From Bacteroidota bacterium (GTDB taxonomy: Bacteria > Bacteroidota > Bacteroidia > Bacteroidales > UBA12481), in contig JABHCC010000197.1 in NCBI GenBank assembly GCA_018669475.1, forward strand, positions 52,193 through 116,192: 64,000 nt of DNA, in the 5' to 3' direction. Shown here in pieces: positions 38,765-47,232 of this stretch (position 1 is the first letter of the stretch; every line of letters begins with the position of its first letter). Position numbers and translations under genes: made by a program. The notes under the pieces were generated by a model. The model had not been told where the DNA came from. It did no database searches and saw nothing but the letters and a program-made list of their open reading frames with translations.

Positions 38765-39550
38765 TTACAATCCTCTCGTCATCATTCTCTCGGAGAATTT
38801 TGATGCTGAGATACCTGTATTGATCTGTAGGTTGTTAAGTGTGATGTTAGTCTTATGATTCTTTTGCACATTTTTCATCTCAGAATTTGTGATTACCCAA
38901 ATACCTGATACCTCCTTTACTCCTATTATGCTCAGAATTTTCAACAAATCTTCATCTTCGTCGTAAAACTCCTTTTTAACTCCAATGAAATTTGATTTAT
39001 TAACCCAAACCAATGTTTTTGAATACATGTAATCCTCGTCTTCAGGTATACTTTCGACTACATAGCATTCTGTGCCATCAATTGTCTCTTCACGCAATAA
39101 CTTATGTGTATCATCTTCAAGTTTACGTTCACCAAGGTCATCATAGGTAAAATCAGAACCCATAAAGTAATCGCTTTTGCTATCACTTGAGATTCGTTTG
39201 GTCTTTTTCAATGCTGGTAGATAGATCCACTGGTCATCACTTTGATCAGAATCATATGCCCAGCTCATGAAGGATGTATTTTTCACATCTGCAGGGGATA
39301 GAAAAAACATTATGCTCTTTTCAGTGTCTCCCAGGTCTTTTGTGAACTGCTTAATTTCTCTTATTCTCTGATCACCACTTTTATTTGTAAGTGTCATTGA
39401 TAAGTCTGCTGTTTGATCGTCGCCTGCTGGGCGGTTATACACTTTCTCAATAATTTGCTTGCCCGTAAGATCCTGGCCCGAAACCTCTGGTCCAAACCCG
39501 AATGCAAAACTCATTGCAAGCAACACTGTTGTAATCTGTAATTTTCTCAT
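38765..39550 (-). CDS. LolA-like outer membrane lipoprotein-sorting protein
   Basis: A 261-residue periplasmic protein with a signal peptide (to about residue 25). It matches the LolA-like family that accompanies MMPL exporters (PF17131 type), with LTNKSGDQRIREIKQFTKD and the block SFMSWAYDSDQSDDQWIYLPALKKTKRI (residues 89-116). Such proteins bind lipids or lipoproteins and pass them between membranes. It is directly downstream of the RND gene. Confidence 0.85.
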   Translation of the reverse strand: MRKLQITTVLLAMSFAFGFGPEVSGQDLTGKQIIEKVYNRPAGDDQTADLSMTLTNKSGDQRIREIKQFTKDLGDTEKSIMFFLSPADVKNTSFMSWAYDSDQSDDQWIYLPALKKTKRISSDSKSDYFMGSDFTYDDLGERKLEDDTHKLLREETIDGTECYVVESIPEDEDYMYSKTLVWVNKSNFIGVKKEFYDEDEDLLKILSIIGVKEVSGIWVITNSEMKNVQKNHKTNITLNNLQINTGISASKFSERMMTRGL

Positions 39551-39620
39551 GATTATTTTTCGTTTATTTATTTCTATTATATTCTTTACTTCTTAGTTCC
39601 TATATCCTATTTTCTATTTC

Positions 39621-41915
39621 CTATTTTCTCTTCATGTAGATATTTGTCACTTTCAACAGAACAAGCATAATTGTCACGGTACCGACAAGGCTCGTAAACA
39701 TATTAAGAGATACTAATGCGCCCAGCTCTCTGTTTGGTGGAAATACGGAGAAAACGAGAACTAAGAAACCTGCAATTACCACTATTGCATTAAAACTAAT
39801 TGCCCGTCCTGAATGAGCCATTGTTTGTTGTGCAACAAGAACCTGATTATCAGACTTTGCTGCATTAAGGCGATACTGTTCAATAAAATGGACAGCATAA
39901 TCTATCCCGATACCAATTGCAATACTTGAAAGAAGTGCTGTTGTGGTATTTAAAGGTATATTCAGGAATCCCATGATTCCAAAGCTTATTAGAGATGTGA
40001 TTATAATTGGAACAGATCCGATTAATCCAATTTTCCAGTTCTTGAACATTAGTGACAGCAGAACAATAACTATTAATAAGGATAGTACTATACTCTTGAT
40101 TTGTCCTTCTAAAATCAGATCGCTAAAAATAAGCCCCTTATATCCACTTCCTGCGTAATTCAATGTAACTCCATGCATGGCGAACTCATCTTCATATGAG
40201 TCAATTATCTCAATCGCTGAGTTAATCGCTTTTGAATTATCACTCTTAAGCTGGAAAGTAACATTGAGCTTAGCATAATTATAATCAACAACTTTATTGA
40301 GGTTTTCAGGATCACCCGACATTTCATACAATAGTAAATACTGGGCAATCATATCCTGATTATCAGGAATTGTATTGAACTCTTCATTATCAGCATTCAT
40401 CACCTTATTCATTCGCTTCAGGTAATCTGTAAGCGAGAAAGAATTTCCTACAACATCCAGTTCTTTGACCAGTTTGTTTTGCATCTGGTCAGTTAATCTT
40501 AAAACCTCCGGGCTTTTAAAGGTATTTGCTTTGTCTTCAGCATCTAAGATCAAATTAAGTGATGTTGTCCCTCCAAAATGTTCGTTTACAAATTTGTCGG
40601 TTAGTGCTATATCACTGTCTTCTTCAAATTTATCAAGGAAGCTGGAGTTAATCCATATTTTCTGCATTCCGATAACTGAAAGAACAATAATGGCAATAGT
40701 AATAAAAATGGAAACTGACTTTCGTTTTAATATAAGTGCCGCAAAATTAAAAGCAAGAACAGAATCTTTGTTTGCTTCATTCTTCCTGGTTTTCTTAACT
40801 TTTGGCAATCCGAAAATCATGATACCCGCCGGAATTAATGCCAGAGAAAATACCATTGCAATCAATACACCAAAAGCTGTAAAAAGACCAAAGTATTTAA
40901 TCGGAAATACCTCAGATGTAAGTAAAGAAATAAATCCGACTGCGGTTGTAATGGAGGTCATCAATACCGGCTTCCACATATATTTTAGCATATCACTGAT
41001 TGCTACTTTCTTGGATGCATCAGGATTTTTGCGCAGGAATAATTGCAGATGACTGTAAAGATGAACTGCATAGGCAACCCCGATAGCAATTAGCATAACC
41101 GGAATCATCGTTGAAACTGCATATATTGGAATGTTCAATACAGCCATAAGGCCAAATACCCAAACCACACTAAAAAGTACAACTCCCATTGTAAGCAAAG
41201 TACTTTTAACACTACGCAAAGTGATAAATAGTACAAGTGTTATAATGAATAGTACTATAGGTACCATTTTTTTCATGTCGGCCGGACCAAGAATTGCCAT
41301 TGTTCCTTCCACGATCGGTCTACCAGCTACATGAATTTTTATATCTTCTGTTTCATATGATTCTACCAGACTAAGGATCTCCTCATAAAACTCATGGGTA
41401 AACACACCATCATTAATTTCTGCAATAAGGATTGTAACAGTTTCATCTAAAGAAACTAAACGACCAAAAATCATTTCGTTCTTTTCAACATTATGCTTTA
41501 ATTCATTGACCTTTTCTTCAGATTTTGGCACACGTTTGTAGAAGGCTTTAACATCCATTCCATCTTCATTACCAACAATATTATCGGCAGTATATAAAGA
41601 TGTTACATCAGCTTTATCAATCTCATCCATCTTCTGAAGTCTTTTGGTCAGCTGCTTTAAAGTATCCAGTGTTGCGGCATTGAAAATTCCATTCTGATTT
41701 TCTATTGCTACAATTATTCCATCATTTATTCCAAACCATTCCTCTGCCTGGTCGCTGTATAGAAACGCCGGATGGTCTTTTGGCATGTACTCGTCAAGGT
41801 CTGTTTCCATCCTTGATTTGTCTTTCATTTGCATGAAAAACAGTGCACTAACCACCATAATTACAGCTACTACTGCCCATGGTGCTTTTAAAAGGTTTCT
41901 CAATAATTTCTCCAT
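39621..41915 (-). CDS. RND/MMPL family exporter (HAE3-like)
   Basis: A 764-residue inner-membrane protein with two repeats, each a membrane helix, a periplasmic loop of about 180-220 residues and five more helices. Motifs such as PVMLIAIGVAYAVHLYSHLQLF and ALLSSIAIGIGIDYAVHFIEQYRL match the MMPL family; the paired GIDYAVH segment is in the second half. These transporters export lipids or other hydrophobic molecules, often with a LolA-like partner and a barrel. It follows the TetR gene by about 70 bp. Confidence 0.92.
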   Translation of the reverse strand: MEKLLRNLLKAPWAVVAVIMVVSALFFMQMKDKSRMETDLDEYMPKDHPAFLYSDQAEEWFGINDGIIVAIENQNGIFNAATLDTLKQLTKRLQKMDEIDKADVTSLYTADNIVGNEDGMDVKAFYKRVPKSEEKVNELKHNVEKNEMIFGRLVSLDETVTILIAEINDGVFTHEFYEEILSLVESYETEDIKIHVAGRPIVEGTMAILGPADMKKMVPIVLFIITLVLFITLRSVKSTLLTMGVVLFSVVWVFGLMAVLNIPIYAVSTMIPVMLIAIGVAYAVHLYSHLQLFLRKNPDASKKVAISDMLKYMWKPVLMTSITTAVGFISLLTSEVFPIKYFGLFTAFGVLIAMVFSLALIPAGIMIFGLPKVKKTRKNEANKDSVLAFNFAALILKRKSVSIFITIAIIVLSVIGMQKIWINSSFLDKFEEDSDIALTDKFVNEHFGGTTSLNLILDAEDKANTFKSPEVLRLTDQMQNKLVKELDVVGNSFSLTDYLKRMNKVMNADNEEFNTIPDNQDMIAQYLLLYEMSGDPENLNKVVDYNYAKLNVTFQLKSDNSKAINSAIEIIDSYEDEFAMHGVTLNYAGSGYKGLIFSDLILEGQIKSIVLSLLIVIVLLSLMFKNWKIGLIGSVPIIITSLISFGIMGFLNIPLNTTTALLSSIAIGIGIDYAVHFIEQYRLNAAKSDNQVLVAQQTMAHSGRAISFNAIVVIAGFLVLVFSVFPPNRELGALVSLNMFTSLVGTVTIMLVLLKVTNIYMKRK

Positions 41916-41987
41916 TACTATTATTCTTGTTAATTAATATTCACTAACTTATATTTACCATAAACTCGCTCAAAAGCAAGTTTTGAA

Positions 41988-42566
41988 TTATTTAATAATT
42001 AAATGTTTAATTGACTCAATAAGTTTCTTTCCTTCTTCGGGTAGATTGTAAGTATGTCCCGAAAACTGCCATCTCTTAACGAAAAGCCGCAAAGTTCCAG
42101 TAATAATTGTTGACAAATGATCTGCCTCAATATCCAGACGTATCTCACCATTTTTCTGTCCAACAGATACAATCTCTGCCAGAATCTGATGATTCTTATC
42201 GATAACCTTAGAAATCTTATCAATTAGCACAGGATCATTTCTAAAAATTTCTTCAGAAAAAATTACAGCAAGCAATGATGGCTTTGCTGAAAAATGTGCA
42301 AAATGCTTAGTAAACAAATGAGCAATTTTGTCTAAAGATTTGTCTACATTCTGCATCTCCCTCTTAAATATATGTTCTGTATTATTGTTGAAATGATCAA
42401 GTATTGCAATCAGGATATCTGTCTTGCTATCGTAATGTCTGTATATAGCAGGCTCAGTAATACCTATTCTTTTTGACAAATTTTTTATTGTCAATCCTTG
42501 TATCCCTTTTTCGCTAATCAGCTCCAGGGCTACCTCAATTATTTCCTTTTGTCTTTCTGTCTGCAT
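41988..42566 (-). CDS. TetR/AcrR family transcriptional regulator
   Basis: A 192-residue regulator with an N-terminal TetR helix-turn-helix (GIQGLTIKNLSKRIGITEPAIYRHYDSKTDILIAIL, about residues 20-55). The C-terminal all-alpha ligand-binding domain is usual for the family; its ligand cannot be predicted. It heads the leftward RND operon. Two palindromes (42594-42617 and 42751-42778) are near-identical and overlie both divergent -7 boxes, so this protein most likely represses itself, the RND operon and the cyclase operon. Confidence 0.92.
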   Translation of the reverse strand: MQTERQKEIIEVALELISEKGIQGLTIKNLSKRIGITEPAIYRHYDSKTDILIAILDHFNNNTEHIFKREMQNVDKSLDKIAHLFTKHFAHFSAKPSLLAVIFSEEIFRNDPVLIDKISKVIDKNHQILAEIVSVGQKNGEIRLDIEADHLSTIITGTLRLFVKRWQFSGHTYNLPEEGKKLIESIKHLIIK

Positions 42567-42593
42567 ATCGTCATCATATTTCTCAAACCGCTA

Positions 42594-42617
42594 CAAAGTT
42601 AGTGAACATTAACTAAC
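42594..42617 (-). promoter_or_regulatory. TetR operator 1 with -7 box of the leftward promoter
   Basis: CAAAGTTAGT (42594-42603), 8 bp, then ACTAAC gives a palindrome whose left arm read on the minus strand contains TAACTTTG, an exact TAnnTTTG -7 box (42601-42594). A TTG lies 19 bp upstream of that box. The start of transcription would fall near 42588, about 20 bp before the TetR ATG, so bound repressor would block it. Confidence 0.7.
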
Positions 42618-42750
42618 ATGCAACTATTTTTGTGTTTTTTTTAAACATATTCTCCCCTGGCTACCTTAATCGGAATTACCGATCACAACACAAAGCACCA
42701 CATTAACAGGCTATTACACTTGAATTTGCATAATTATTCGTAATCATTAG

Positions 42751-42778
42751 CAAAGTTAGTGAATATAAACTAACTTTG
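42751..42778 (+). promoter_or_regulatory. TetR operator 2 with -7 box of the rightward promoter
   Basis: A perfect 10-bp inverted repeat, CAAAGTTAGT/ACTAACTTTG with an 8-bp spacer. The right arm contains TAACTTTG (42771-42778), an exact TAnnTTTG -7 box for the cyclase operon. It shares the same 10-bp left arm and the ACTAAC of the right arm with operator 1, 157 bp away. Confidence 0.75.
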
Positions 42779-42788
42779 CTGCATATTC

Positions 42789-44183
42789 ATGAGGATTACA
42801 TTAATGGATTACAGTGTTATGAACAATGAAGCACAGAAACAGAGGCAAAAGATTATATCGCTTGAGGAAGCATTCAATATCGAAATTGTAAAAAGTGAAC
42901 GTTTACGAGCAATAATTCTGATTGGGATTTTGGCGATTGAAGCGTTATTCTTGTTGCTAATCTATTCATTTTACCAGAATGAGTATTTATTAATGTTCAA
43001 GAGTCATATTGCCATTTATGCCATTCTGATTTTTACAAGCATAATGATAGTATATGAGTCTATCGTTCTATATTTGCTTGGCAATAGGAGTAAATTCATT
43101 TTTGTTCATCCAAAGTTCTTTGGGTACATCAATAGCTTTTCAGAAGTTACCTTGCTCAGTATTCTGCTCATATTTATAGTCGAATATTCAGACCAGACAA
43201 TAATTCTATTGGCACCTGCAGCATTAACCTATTTTGTATTTATTGTTCTCTCTACACTCAGGCTGAATTTCAAATTATCAATATTTACAGGAAGCCTGGC
43301 TGCTATTGAATACATTCTAATATCGATATACTATTCGACCTATTTTACAAGTGTACCTGTGGATGCTGCTCACCCAGATCTGTCAGGTATGCAATATATT
43401 GGACAGGGATTGATTATGATAATTACCGGAGTGGCAGCTGGTTTTGTTGCTAATCTTATTAAAAAGAAGATGAGTGTATCATGGAAGAGCATTGAAGAAA
43501 AAAATGAGGTAATCGACTTATTTGGACAGCAGATATCACCACAGATTGCTGATAATATTTTAAAAAATCGCAATGAACTGTCGGGAGCAAAAAAGCACGT
43601 TTGTATTATGTTTCTTGATATTCGGAAGTTCACACCTTATGTTGAGCGGCACCAACCTGAAGAGGTTGTTACCTACCTGAATACTCTGTTCGGTTTCATG
43701 ATTGATATCGTACAATCTCATCACGGTGTAATCAATCAATTCCTGGGTGATGGGTTTATGGCCACTTTTGGCGCTCCGGTTTCAATTGGAGATATAAGGC
43801 AACATGCCACAGAAGCATCGCTTGAGATAATTAGTAAAATGAACAGTGAAATTGTCAAAGGGAGCATACCTGAAACTCGTATTGGCATTGGACTTCACTA
43901 TGATGAAGCCATTACAGGTAATATTGGTTCATCAATTCGTAAACAATACTCAATTACTGGCAGAGTGGTAGTAATGGCCTCAAGGATTGAACAGTTAAAC
44001 AAGGAAATTAATTCACAGCTACTTATATCTAAAGAGGTATATAATCAATTAAATAGTGCAACTCAAAGTGTATTTACAGGGATAGGAACATCAAATATTA
44101 AGGGAAGCACAAGGCCAGTATCATTATACAAACTGGAAGAAATGAATTCACAAGTGATAAAAAACAGAGATTATGAAGATTAA
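42789..44183 (+). CDS. Membrane class III nucleotide cyclase with unusual active-site residues
   Basis: A 464-residue protein: six predicted membrane helices (about 40-62, 75-97, 115-133, 138-158, 164-186, 205-224), a short linker and a class III cyclase domain (about 265-455). Metal-binding Asps are present at LDIRKFT (D277) and FLGDGF (D321). The usual base-selecting Lys is Gln (Q317); the second base-selecting position is Ser (S388); and the catalytic Asn of the VN.A.R motif is Val (V395), although the Arg is kept (R399). The product nucleotide is therefore uncertain, or activity may be low. The -7 box ends at 42778, so ATG 42789 would be nearly leaderless; ATG 42804 or 42819 are credible starts. 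Confidence 0.85.
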   Translation: MRITLMDYSVMNNEAQKQRQKIISLEEAFNIEIVKSERLRAIILIGILAIEALFLLLIYSFYQNEYLLMFKSHIAIYAILIFTSIMIVYESIVLYLLGNRSKFIFVHPKFFGYINSFSEVTLLSILLIFIVEYSDQTIILLAPAALTYFVFIVLSTLRLNFKLSIFTGSLAAIEYILISIYYSTYFTSVPVDAAHPDLSGMQYIGQGLIMIITGVAAGFVANLIKKKMSVSWKSIEEKNEVIDLFGQQISPQIADNILKNRNELSGAKKHVCIMFLDIRKFTPYVERHQPEEVVTYLNTLFGFMIDIVQSHHGVINQFLGDGFMATFGAPVSIGDIRQHATEASLEIISKMNSEIVKGSIPETRIGIGLHYDEAITGNIGSSIRKQYSITGRVVVMASRIEQLNKEINSQLLISKEVYNQLNSATQSVFTGIGTSNIKGSTRPVSLYKLEEMNSQVIKNRDYED

Positions 44184-45333
44184 TTCAGAATTACTTAAAG
44201 AAATCGAAGAATATGTTAGTGATCTTATACTAAGAGAATCGTCAGAATTTCTGAACTATCATACTGTTGCCCACACAAGGCGAGTAGTACAGAATGCCGA
44301 GATTATTGGGATTCAGGAGAATCTTAATGAGGATGAAATGAATATTCTCCTGGCAAGTGCCTGGTTTCATGACACAGGATATATCAAAAAATATCAAGGA
44401 CATGAGCAAGAGAGCGTGATAATTGCTGAGAATTATCTAAAACTCCTTAAAGTGGATGAAGACATCAGAGAAAAGATCTCTGAATGTATCATTGCAACAA
44501 CTTTTCCTCAACTGCCGGAGAATAAAATATCTGAGGTACTGTGTGATGCTGATCTTATGCATTTTGGGAGAGAAGATTATTTTGAACTTGCCGAAAAATT
44601 AAGACAAGAATTTAATAATGCCGGTGTCAGAAAACTCAAGAAAGTTGAATTTGAGCAACTGTCAATCCAGTTATTGAAAGATCATACCTATTTCACCTCT
44701 TACTGTCTTGCAGATATCACAAAAACTAAAGAGAAGAATATTAAACTTCTACAGGAAAGTCTGTTAAAGCGACAGCAGAAAAAGAAGGCAGCACTATCTA
44801 AGGCCAACCGTTATTCACGTGGTGTAGACTCAATGTTTAAGCTTACAGCCCGTAACCAAATCAATCTGAGCTCAATTGCCGATAATAAATCCAATATTCT
44901 TATTTCACTCAATGGTATTATTATTTCATTGGGTTTAGTAGCAATTGCCAGCAAGTTTAAGGAAGAACCTGCCATTATTATGCCTACGGTTGTTTTCATA
45001 GTATTTAGCATGTCAACTATTATTCTTGCCATTTTATCGACTCGACCAAATATCTCCTCCGGGAAGTTTACCAAGGATGATATCAAACAAAAGAAAGTCA
45101 ATATGTTATTCTTTGGCAACTTCTATAATATGGAATTGGACGAGTACGAATGGGCAATTAGAGAAATGATCAATGATGATCAGTATTTGTATTCAACGAT
45201 GACAAAAGACCAGTATTCTTTGGGAAAAGTGCTAGCTAAAAAATACAAATTACTGAGATGGGCCTATAATATTTTCATGCTGGGAATAGTGGTATCAGTT
45301 ACTGCCTTCTTATTGGTATTTCTGAACATGTAG
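44173..45333 (+). CDS. HD phosphohydrolase fused to a DUF5706 (Pycsar-effector-type) membrane domain
   Basis: A 386-residue fusion. The N-terminal HD domain (about 20-190) keeps its metal ligands: His30 (NYHT), His66-Asp67 (FHDTGY), His77 (GHEQE) and Asp near 125-127 (CDADLMHFG). The C-terminal half (about 215-386) is a DUF5706 domain with ARNQINLSSIADNKSNILI and two helices, plus a third near 364-384. DUF5706 is the transmembrane effector module of Pycsar anti-phage systems. It overlaps the cyclase gene by 11 bp, so a nucleotide signal made by the cyclase may be hydrolysed or sensed here. Confidence 0.85.
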   Translation: MKINSELLKEIEEYVSDLILRESSEFLNYHTVAHTRRVVQNAEIIGIQENLNEDEMNILLASAWFHDTGYIKKYQGHEQESVIIAENYLKLLKVDEDIREKISECIIATTFPQLPENKISEVLCDADLMHFGREDYFELAEKLRQEFNNAGVRKLKKVEFEQLSIQLLKDHTYFTSYCLADITKTKEKNIKLLQESLLKRQQKKKAALSKANRYSRGVDSMFKLTARNQINLSSIADNKSNILISLNGIIISLGLVAIASKFKEEPAIIMPTVVFIVFSMSTIILAILSTRPNISSGKFTKDDIKQKKVNMLFFGNFYNMELDEYEWAIREMINDDQYLYSTMTKDQYSLGKVLAKKYKLLRWAYNIFMLGIVVSVTAFLLVFLNM

Positions 45334-45342
45334 ACCTTAGTG

Positions 45343-47232
45343 ATGATAGATCTAAAATATAAACGGATGAAAAATCAAGAAAAATTATTAGCAATAAATA
45401 ATCAAATTGATGAAATATTAGAGAAATCCAAAGTTCTGGAGACTCGTTATTCTGATTTGATTGCCAAGGTTCACCCATCTTATCATGAAAGCGCTTTGAA
45501 CCTGATCCATTATCTATCCTTCAGGAGTTTTGATATTGATGAATTACAAGACCAGTTGAGATTCATGGGTTTGCCAGATCTGTCAAATATTGAAGGGCAT
45601 GTCATGAAAAGTCTTCTCGCAATTAAAACTATTATTAATCATTTACGAGGACATAATGTAATTGAAAAGAAAAAAAATATTATTTCAATTAAGAAGAGTG
45701 AGAAATTGCTGCGCAAGAATACGAAGGAATTATTCGGTTATAAATCAAAAAAACGACGAACGAGAATAATGGTCACTCTACCATCCACGGCCGCAGAAGA
45801 TTATTCCATGGTAAATCGTTTAATCAATTCAGGAATGAATAGTGCCAGAATCAATTGTGCACATGATGATCCTGAAGTCTGGGGAAAAATGATAAACAAT
45901 ATAGACAGGGCCAATGCGGCATTGCAAAAGAATTGTAAGGTAATGATGGATCTTGGTGGACCAAAATTGAGAACAGGCCCAATGAAACCGGGTCCCAAAC
46001 TAATTCATGTCAAACCAGAACGTGATCAGCTTGGCAAAGTTACCAAACCTGCCAAGATATGGATTGCACCTCCTGAGATTCCTCCGCCTGACAATTCTGC
46101 AGATGCAACAATTCCTATTAGCGAAGAGCTGATGAAAAACATAAAGCGTGGAAATACCATCAGTTTTATTGACTCACGAAAAAAGAAGTGTGAAATTATT
46201 ATAGAAAGAAAGCAGGGTGATGGGAAATGGGGAATATGTAATGATTCTGCATATATAGAAACTGGAACAGAGCTTAAACTGCACAAAAAGGCTGATGATG
46301 GGGATGAAAAGATTTATGTAGATGAGTTATTGCCTTTGGAGCAATTTATCACACTTCACATTGGAGATAAATTGATTTTGCATGGTGATCAAATAGCAGG
46401 AGAACCCGCACGGCATGATGAAACCGGGAAGATTTTACAACATTCCCATGTTTCATGTACTCTTCCAGAGATCTTTAAGTTCGTCAAAAATGGTGAACCC
46501 ATTTTTTTTGATGATGGTAAGATTGAAGGAATTATAGAGGAGGCAAGCAATGAATTCTTACTGATAAATATTTTGCATGCACGGAATACCGGAAGTAAAC
46601 TGAAATCAGATAAGGGGATCAATTTACCTGTGAGTGATTTAAAGGTAAGTGGCTTAACTGTTAAGGATGAGAAAGATATAGAATTTGTTGCAGATAATGC
46701 CGATGTAGTGAATTTATCATTTGTCAATGATGAAAATGATGTTCAACAATTGATGGACGAGTTAAGCAAATATAACAGTTCTATAGGAATTATTTTAAAA
46801 ATTGAGACTCAAAAGGGCTTTAATAATTTACCGAGTATTCTCTTAAAAGCTATGCAAACTTATCCTATTGGCGTCATGATTGCTCGTGGTGATCTTGCGA
46901 TAGAGACAGGATGGAAAAACTTTGCCAGTATACAGGAAGAGATCATGCGAATTTGTGAATCTGCCCATATCCCAGATGTTTGGGCAACACAAGTATTGGA
47001 AAGCCTTGCCAAAAAGGGAGTTCCAACCAGATCAGAAATCACAGACGCAGCTTTGGCTCAACGGGCAGAATGTGTGATGCTAAATAAGGGAGTTTATATT
47101 GATAAAGCAGTTAGAATGCTTGATAAGATTCTAAGAAGAATGCAACGTTTTCAGAAAAAAAAGGAGACAATGCTGCCAAAACTTTCTGAAACAGATAATT
47201 TAATGATATCACATGATCGCTTCGACGTTTAA
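45343..47232 (+). CDS. Pyruvate kinase-like protein with N-terminal extension
   Basis: About 629 residues. The first 140 residues are helical and have no clear family. The rest is a pyruvate kinase barrel with all recognisable catalytic positions: the ARIN Arg and Asn, MDLGGPKLRTG Asp, LKIETQKG Lys and Glu, MIARGDLAIE Asp and WATQVLES Thr. A large insertion (about 230-380) replaces or expands the usual B domain, and the C-terminal regulatory domain is absent. GTG 45340 lies just upstream; ATG 45343 is preferred. It begins 9 bp after the HD gene, in the same operon. Confidence 0.8.
   Translation: MIDLKYKRMKNQEKLLAINNQIDEILEKSKVLETRYSDLIAKVHPSYHESALNLIHYLSFRSFDIDELQDQLRFMGLPDLSNIEGHVMKSLLAIKTIINHLRGHNVIEKKKNIISIKKSEKLLRKNTKELFGYKSKKRRTRIMVTLPSTAAEDYSMVNRLINSGMNSARINCAHDDPEVWGKMINNIDRANAALQKNCKVMMDLGGPKLRTGPMKPGPKLIHVKPERDQLGKVTKPAKIWIAPPEIPPPDNSADATIPISEELMKNIKRGNTISFIDSRKKKCEIIIERKQGDGKWGICNDSAYIETGTELKLHKKADDGDEKIYVDELLPLEQFITLHIGDKLILHGDQIAGEPARHDETGKILQHSHVSCTLPEIFKFVKNGEPIFFDDGKIEGIIEEASNEFLLINILHARNTGSKLKSDKGINLPVSDLKVSGLTVKDEKDIEFVADNADVVNLSFVNDENDVQQLMDELSKYNSSIGIILKIETQKGFNNLPSILLKAMQTYPIGVMIARGDLAIETGWKNFASIQEEIMRICESAHIPDVWATQVLESLAKKGVPTRSEITDAALAQRAECVMLNKGVYIDKAVRMLDKILRRMQRFQKKKETMLPKLSETDNLMISHDRFDV

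Noticed and set aside
39560..39625. CT-rich run before the RND gene's stop
   Set aside because: It looks like low-complexity sequence (TATTTTCTATTTCC repeats) without gene or site structure.
40465..41052. A 195-codon plus-strand frame opposite the RND exporter
   Set aside because: The minus-strand exporter is clearly conserved; this frame is antisense to its coding sequence.
42594..42778. CRISPR-like repeats in the TetR intergenic region
   Set aside because: Only two copies occur, they are palindromic and overlap promoter boxes, and there is no cas gene; operators explain them.
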